From Clostridia bacterium (GTDB taxonomy: Bacteria; Bacillota; Clostridia; UMGS1883), in contig JAJQCX010000112.1 of the NCBI GenBank assembly GCA_021202495.1, positions 1-20,323 on the forward strand: a stretch of 20,323 bases of DNA, read 5' to 3'. The notes under the pieces are model-generated. The model was not told the origin of the DNA. It saw only the letters and a program-made list of their open reading frames with translations, and made no database searches. Both the position numbers and the translations under genes were made by a program. This document shows positions 15,801-20,323 of the stretch, piece by piece; position 1 is the stretch's first letter, and each line of letters begins with the position of its first letter.

Positions 15801-18800
15801 CATATCGTCCGTTGCTCGGCAGCTCCATTACCATGGAGATTACCGGAGGATATTTCCTCAGTAATTATTCGCTGAATAACTACATTCCGGAGGGTTATGG
15901 ATACTTAAGCAGCCAAGATTGCACCTACCTCGGTGTGGATTACAGCGGTTATTATCAGGTGGCTCATACCAACTTCACTTTGACTGTTGTATCATCCGGC
16001 AATACAACCACAACGTACTACTCAACTCTCATTCAGGCAAAGGATCAAGCAATCGCTGCATATAATGAAGATTCTGATGCAACGATTACCATCACCATGA
16101 ATAACGACTACGAGACCGGCAAGGTTCCCGTTGAAAAGGCTGTTGTGTTCACGCTTGATTTGAACGGATATACCTTGACAAGCACGGACAAGGGCGCGTT
16201 CAAGATTGATGATTCCAAGGTGGATGGTTCTATTAAGATTACTATCAAAGATAGCAGTTCCGAGGCAACCGGTACAATAACAACTGTTGAGTCACCGGAA
16301 TCCTCAACAACGAGTGGTTTGCTTCAGGTTACAAGCGGTACAGTCTATATCATCGGCGGTTACTTTAACCAGAATGCCGGACAAGATCTGGTTGCAGGCA
16401 GCGGAACTGTAGAGATTTCCGGCGGCTACTTCACGAGCGATCCGTCAAGCTATGCGGCGGAAGATTATTGCGTAGTGAAGGCAAGCAAGACGGTTGATGA
16501 GGTTACTTACAATTATACGGTTGTAAGTGCAGATGATGTGGCTTCTTATGCGGTTGCCGTTGTTAATGGCATGTATTATGATACGCTTGAAGACGCATTT
16601 GCGGCGGCGGAGAGCGGCGATACTGTGACGCTGCTTGCAAATGTCACATTGTCCGCAGATATAAGGATTGAAGACGGTCAAACGATAACCTTAGATCTGG
16701 GCGGCTTCACTTTGGACTGTGGAAGCAGTTACAGATTGAGACTGTATCATGGAGATCTTACCATCAAGAATGGTACAATAACCGGTTCACAGCCTATCAA
16801 TGTCTATGGCAGTTACGAAGACGCATCCAATTACTCTGTTTTGACTGTAGAATCCACTGTAAGTTTAAGCGATGTAAGTTACGGCATTTGCTTGTTCCCT
16901 GCATATATTGACAATAAAACCACTTACTATGGCTACGGCGCTGTTATAAACATGTATGGTTCTATTACAGGCAGCGGAGCGGGAATTTTCGTCAGCGGAA
17001 ATCTTGGTAATGATACTGATTCCGTATCAGCTATGACTTCATCCGGTAATGTCAGCGTAATTAACGTATACGGAACTATAGACATGACCAATCAGGGCAT
17101 TGCTATGAACGGCTATGCCATAGTAAACATTTATGACTGGGCGAAAATCACCGGCTCGGAAGCAATCGGCGTAAAGCGCGGCGTGCTGAACGTTTCGGGC
17201 GGCACATTGAAGGCGACCGGCGATTATGTGGATCCTGTTACAGCTAATTACAACGGAGTTGAAAATACCGGCGCGGCGATTTCCGTAACGAGCACATATA
17301 ACTATGCGGGCGTTATTGTGGTCAATGTGACCGGCGGCGAAATCACCAGCACAAACGGCAACGCGCTGTATGTCGGACATTCGGGAAGTTCGGATGCGAC
17401 AACGACATATACCGTAGGCGTTGAAATTTCCGTTACAGGCGGCACATTTACAACGCAGTCCGAGGATGCGGAGGCAATTTATGTTGCCGAAGCGGTTGAT
17501 GGCGACGATGCCAGCTACACACAGAATATTGCGGCAGGCGGTACGTACACTGTGAAAGTTGACCCGACATACTGCGAGAGCGGCTATGCAGTGAAGAACA
17601 ACGGCGACGGTACGTACAGCGTTGTTGATGATGGCGTGGTATTTAACGATGAAGAAGTATTCATGCAAGGGCATGACGTTGTTATAACGTCGCAGAGCGG
17701 CAAAGATGACGATACAAACCTTATTTTGACTTACAAGGTTGATGGGTACGAATATCAGGTTTGCTACACGAGCGACACGGCGGCGCGCATTTTCGGCGGA
17801 TATTTGACGCCGACAGGCACCACAACGAATGACAGCTACAAGATAACGCTTAACAGCGGTACGGTAGGCAGCCTTCGCGGAGGCAGCAAGGGATTCACCT
17901 CTCTTGATAACATCTCGTTCGATTCCGCCGAGATTATTGTAAACGGCGGTGCTGCAGACATTATTGCTGCCGGATGGTATTACAACCAGAGCGCGAATAA
18001 ATTTACGGTAACAGTTAACGGCGGTACGGTTGGAACAATCTACGGCAACGGCGAAACGAGCTATGTTGCGTCGCAGTATATACAGTCGGTAATCGATACT
18101 ATGGTGAAGACATATAGTTCTGAAGAGTTAGCTGCGTTGGCAGCAAGCGATGCCTATTATTTCATTTCTGTAGTAACGGATGAAAGCACCGGCACTACGA
18201 GCTATATGTATGTTCCGACAGTTAAAGAAGCTAACATAACCGTAACGGGCGGCACGGTTACTTATGTATACGGCGGCGGCAAGGCATGCACACAGAACGG
18301 AAGCTATACAGCCTATACTTCAAAGGACTTTTCAATGGTAACCGATGTGGCGAATATCACTATTTCGGGTGACGACGCTGTTGTAACATATGTGAACGGC
18401 GGCGGATTCAGCGGACCTGAAGCTAACTGGGGCGAAACCTCCGGACAGGACACTGTTATTGTCAATACCGCAAACATCACAGTTTCAGGCGGCGAGATTG
18501 AAAACCTCTTTGCGGGCGGTTACAACGGACAGTGGAAGTTCACGTATAAGATGAACGCAGACGGAAATGTGGTATTCAGCAATTACAACGGAAGCACCGA
18601 AGAAGAAATAACAGCTGCACGCAATAAGGTGTACAATGCAAATGTGAACATAAACACGGGCGCTGATATTGCAAACCTCTTCATGGGTGGCAGAAGCTAC
18701 TCGTATGTTGAAAATTCCACATTGATCGTCAATGACGGCGAGATTGACACATTGTCGATGAGCGGCAATTACGGCTACGTTGCAAACAGCACAGCTGATG

Positions 18801-19966
18801 TTAAGGGCGGCAAAATAGCAAAACTTGAGCTTTTGAACCGTAACTATGTGAAAGACATTACTTTGAACGTTACGGGCGGAACAGTCAGTGCGTTCTACGC
18901 AGGAACCGGCGGCGCGTACAAGAACGGAAACTGCAACGAGGCAACGTACAACATTTCCACCATGGCTATTTTGGGCGACGTTACTGTTAACTTTGCGGAG
19001 ACTGCTCAACCCACGGCTGCGTACCTGACAACAGGTTTGGAGCGTGCGGGAAATGTGAACATCAATGTTCAGCTTGAGTTGATTGCTATGGATTTGTCGG
19101 TGAGCGGCTACACGGGAAGCGAAACAACGAGCGGCAATTTCAAGATTTTAAGCTCGACTGATGATTCAACATGGACGGCGACGATTTATGTTGACGGAGA
19201 CGATGTTTCCTTTGACAGAAACGGACATGATGAAACGACGCTTGTTATCCTCCCGGTTAAGCTCGGTGTTTCGTCGGACGATAACACGAGCGTAAGCGCG
19301 ATATCCACTGTGGGCGAGGGCGAGAGCGTGATGTACGCTCAGGTCAGCGCGGCGAATATTGTGGCAAACTACAGTACATCAGCTTATCCGACGACGGATT
19401 TGACGTTTACGGATGAGGAAGGCAATACGCATGGATATATCTTCGCGGGATGGTATACGCTTGGCGAGGATGGCGAATACACAGCATATGAAGAGTTCCA
19501 ATCGAGTGAAGATGCATATGCAAAGTTTGTGGATGCTGAATTGATGAATGTAATATGCTATGTGACTAATGATAATGGAACATATTACTGGCGCTTTATC
19601 ACGAGTTTGAATGATTTGAACTATGAAGACGGCGGATTTGTGGCTTATTGTGACGACAGTGAAACTGAGGCTGAATTGATAGAACAAAAATTCTATACGA
19701 ACTCGTGTAAAATCAGCAATACAACTACAAAGGTTGAAGCTTCTTCTGACGGTACAACTGCCGGCAGCACGACGAGCGAGACTAACCCGCAAATCTACAC
19801 AAGTAGTTTTAATTCTGATGCGGCTTGCCTTGTGACCGCATGCTATAAGGATTCAGCCGGCACAGCATCTAAAATTACCGTTACACCTTATTGGATTACG
19901 GCAGACAATACAACTGTTTATGGAGAAACGTATACGTTTATTTATACGTATCAGGTCTCAGAGTAA
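12899..19966 (+). CDS. Giant secreted acidic repeat protein, probable beta-helix adhesin
   Basis: A 2355-residue exported protein. Residues 1-29 are a signal peptide (basic start, Leu-rich core, cleavage after VYA). Residues 30-115 form an extremely acidic Asp/Glu/Ser linker. Then come repeated modules opening with sequences such as AKIGETGYASLSAAVAAV (about 120), AQIGDTKYATLGEAVAAV (495), YETLKAAYAAAENNY (770) and VVNGMYYDTLEDAFAAAESG (1217), most followed by ITLDLNGHTI-like strands and Gly-Gly-rich rungs (SGGTLTISGG type) expected to fold as a right-handed beta-helix. Residues 1580-2070 are a second Gly-Gly-rich region. The C-terminus has an FAGWYT segment (near 2185), then a domain with TPYWITADNTTVYGETYTF. 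There is no LPXTG, SLH or membrane anchor. GGAGG lies seven bases before the ATG. A surface adhesin or glycan-binding role is inference. Confidence 0.85.
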   Translation: MAKTKSKRLLCLLLSLALVFAFVITPVYAEDDDGNAETIVEESTDEDAETSDDTQDVIAEENGDSKDAEDAEESDEDSNEEAEELSAVSDSASGDESGEDGSDDGIAVVDVDGTVETVVAKIGETGYASLSAAVAAVSTNSTEATTITMTADTTETSSITVGSGQNIVLDLNGKTVDMESHNLFVEGTLTIEDSTADEDEPTVDTESDYSVTYNSGKITSTVTTVYVRNGGTATLASGTVESTINVALAAEGDVTGEEDAEAIVSIVNVTGGYAVSQENTILVKGKGATANISGGVLVANDNAVVAGNGTHTTGKDYSGTSITIEGGTLIGHIETSGYVACGIYHPQDGTLTISGGIIYADGGCGILMRGGTLNMTGGTIIASGDSTTTGKVGDSRVVVSDSGIVYDYDSNYYDVDNVTVTLSDSVSVTAAASAIAVIDSSEDGNASANVTVSGGTYLTIDDDGNTVADESVSAYLADGLTLDESGSVVTDTTVYVAQIGDTKYATLGEAVAAVPVGTSADDLGAATTIKILTNIDNAEGVSIPSYVNLTIDFDGHTYILTGPGAGSSGTQTQGFQLLKDSTIVMKNGTIKIAEGANNIKRIIQSYANVTLTNMIFYSENQVGGEDYCLSFNNGEVHITGTTSIYSGDNDTSVAAFDVYYWASGYPNGTTVIFDDDYTGTIGGYILYDTTDSEKATLTIQGNGTFNGGVVLSSDSATAAATTDSQITIYGGTFGNDVDDYVADGTAAVVNADGTYTVKSGVAAVYDTDGNCVDVYETLKAAYAAAENNYTMMLVSDISEQQLGATSDKTVTLDLNGHTISRSSGSVIDCSNGTLYITDSSQTESSIGTGMVKGTGSNLALKMSGGTVSLESGTLMSATGYAVSISGGTLTVNGGAVIRGSNSTYIIRYSGGTITINDGLFTAVDRDSTATSSSSDGAIIYGADSSSETENTNTITTDAVNITGGVFQTYRPLLGSSITMEITGGYFLSNYSLNNYIPEGYGYLSSQDCTYLGVDYSGYYQVAHTNFTLTVVSSGNTTTTYYSTLIQAKDQAIAAYNEDSDATITITMNNDYETGKVPVEKAVVFTLDLNGYTLTSTDKGAFKIDDSKVDGSIKITIKDSSSEATGTITTVESPESSTTSGLLQVTSGTVYIIGGYFNQNAGQDLVAGSGTVEISGGYFTSDPSSYAAEDYCVVKASKTVDEVTYNYTVVSADDVASYAVAVVNGMYYDTLEDAFAAAESGDTVTLLANVTLSADIRIEDGQTITLDLGGFTLDCGSSYRLRLYHGDLTIKNGTITGSQPINVYGSYEDASNYSVLTVESTVSLSDVSYGICLFPAYIDNKTTYYGYGAVINMYGSITGSGAGIFVSGNLGNDTDSVSAMTSSGNVSVINVYGTIDMTNQGIAMNGYAIVNIYDWAKITGSEAIGVKRGVLNVSGGTLKATGDYVDPVTANYNGVENTGAAISVTSTYNYAGVIVVNVTGGEITSTNGNALYVGHSGSSDATTTYTVGVEISVTGGTFTTQSEDAEAIYVAEAVDGDDASYTQNIAAGGTYTVKVDPTYCESGYAVKNNGDGTYSVVDDGVVFNDEEVFMQGHDVVITSQSGKDDDTNLILTYKVDGYEYQVCYTSDTAARIFGGYLTPTGTTTNDSYKITLNSGTVGSLRGGSKGFTSLDNISFDSAEIIVNGGAADIIAAGWYYNQSANKFTVTVNGGTVGTIYGNGETSYVASQYIQSVIDTMVKTYSSEELAALAASDAYYFISVVTDESTGTTSYMYVPTVKEANITVTGGTVTYVYGGGKACTQNGSYTAYTSKDFSMVTDVANITISGDDAVVTYVNGGGFSGPEANWGETSGQDTVIVNTANITVSGGEIENLFAGGYNGQWKFTYKMNADGNVVFSNYNGSTEEEITAARNKVYNANVNINTGADIANLFMGGRSYSYVENSTLIVNDGEIDTLSMSGNYGYVANSTADVKGGKIAKLELLNRNYVKDITLNVTGGTVSAFYAGTGGAYKNGNCNEATYNISTMAILGDVTVNFAETAQPTAAYLTTGLERAGNVNINVQLELIAMDLSVSGYTGSETTSGNFKILSSTDDSTWTATIYVDGDDVSFDRNGHDETTLVILPVKLGVSSDDNTSVSAISTVGEGESVMYAQVSAANIVANYSTSAYPTTDLTFTDEEGNTHGYIFAGWYTLGEDGEYTAYEEFQSSEDAYAKFVDAELMNVICYVTNDNGTYYWRFITSLNDLNYEDGGFVAYCDDSETEAELIEQKFYTNSCKISNTTTKVEASSDGTTAGSTTSETNPQIYTSSFNSDAACLVTACYKDSAGTASKITVTPYWITADNTTVYGETYTFIYTYQVSE

Positions 19967-19992
19967 TAGACAGACGAAAGAAGGTTTTGAAA

Positions 19993-20133
19993 TTGAGCTA
20001 TGATGAGTATGTTATGGAAGTCCTTTTGTTTGAACAAGATGACGTATTTGCAAAAGTAGGAGATAATACTTCTAGTGACGGCGATGATTCGCATTCACTT
20101 CCTGGTGGCGGTTCTGAATTTGCCGACATATAA
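19993..20133 (+). CDS. 46-residue acidic small protein, unknown function
   Basis: A TTG start preceded by AGAAGG at eight bases gives 46 residues. The N-terminus is SYDEYVMEVLLFEQDDVFAK; the tail is Gly/Asp/Ser-rich and ends GGGSEFADI. It starts 26 bases after the giant protein stop, so it is probably in the same transcript, ahead of the hairpin at 20158-20202. The pattern of a short Y-x-x-MEVLLFE-DDV head and a Gly/Asp tail recalls small ORFs I associate with Clostridia surface-protein loci, but I know no function and cannot confirm the family. It has no signal peptide, cysteines or membrane segment. A longer reading frame upstream is merely overlap with the giant gene. Confidence 0.55.
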   Translation: MSYDEYVMEVLLFEQDDVFAKVGDNTSSDGDDSHSLPGGGSEFADI

Positions 20134-20157
20134 ATTTTTAGACTTGAACCTATAAAA

Positions 20158-20202
20158 TACAATCCCCTGCAGCCGGGTTAATCCGGCTGCAGGGGACTTG
20201 TA
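20158..20202 (+). terminator. Strong hairpin terminator after the surface-protein operon
   Basis: TCCCCTGCAGCCGG (20163-20176), loop GTTAAT, CCGGCTGCAGGGGA (20183-20196) form a perfect 14-bp GC-rich stem. It can be extended by TACAA/TTGTA with a one-base bulge. The T content after it is modest on the plus strand (ACTTTATGG) and similar on the minus strand (TTTTATAGG), so it may act in both directions. Nothing further is recognisable from 20203 to 20323. Confidence 0.65.
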
Positions 20203-20323
20203 CTTTATGGGCAATGATATATGATATTGATATTCAGCAGAAACGCCTGATTTTTGACCGGTTTGGCAGTAGTATTTAGTTTCATTTGAAATTTTACGTT
20301 GTGGTGGGAAATAGGAATGAGCG

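Noticed and set aside
17039..17674. 211-residue minus-strand ORF and other antisense ORFs inside the giant gene
   Set aside because: Low-complexity complements of the Gly/Thr/Ser-rich coding strand, with no start signals.
12899..19966. CRISPR array or DNA-level tandem repeats in the giant gene
   Set aside because: The repetition is at the protein level (Gly-Gly rungs); DNA units are degenerate and irregularly spaced.

Overview
The window looks like a chromosomal segment of an anaerobic low-to-mid GC Firmicute (Clostridia, most likely an Oscillospiraceae/Ruminococcaceae-type gut organism). The grounds are a class III oxygen-sensitive ribonucleotide reductase with its activase, a CdaA/CdaR c-di-AMP module, near-consensus sigma-A promoters, strong AGGAGG-type ribosome binding sites, and a giant signal-peptide-bearing acidic surface protein. 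The lineage is inferred from gene content and style, not from a marker gene.

Layout. Positions 1-12388 are read entirely on the minus strand in four units: (i) nrdD-nrdG-dut (12388 to 9211), a dNTP supply/clean-up operon with a consensus promoter upstream of nrdD and a clear intrinsic terminator after dut; (ii) a three-gene operon (9081 to 3887) with its own TTGACA-N17-TATACT promoter, encoding a TerB-N/TerB-C domain protein, a BrxD-like DUF2791 P-loop ATPase and a BrxHI/Lhr-like DEVH helicase; (iii) cdaA-cdaR-DUF2264 (3784 to 152), the c-di-AMP synthase and its membrane regulator followed by a DUF2264 protein where glmM would usually lie; (iv) a tRNA-Thr(GGT) cut by the left window edge, with a perfect promoter. 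Position 12389-12898 is a divergent intergenic region holding the nrdD promoter, an NrdR-like box, a candidate small RNA on the minus strand with its own promoter and terminator, and two further palindromes. From 12899 the plus strand carries a 2355-residue secreted repeat protein, then a 46-residue ORF with a TTG start, then a strong hairpin terminator.

The most interesting locus is the TerB/DUF2791/helicase operon. Two of its proteins resemble BREX type 2 accessory components (BrxD, BrxHI), but none of the BREX core genes (pglZ, pglX, pglW, brxC) is present. The three-gene set is therefore a self-contained candidate for a DNA-associated stress or anti-phage system. The palindrome-rich 174-bp gap between its first two genes could set their relative expression. 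Secondary points of interest are the giant secreted protein paired with a tiny acidic peptide gene, the candidate small RNA, and the DUF2264 gene in the c-di-AMP operon.

All functional statements rest on motifs read by eye and knowledge of the families; no database search was possible.
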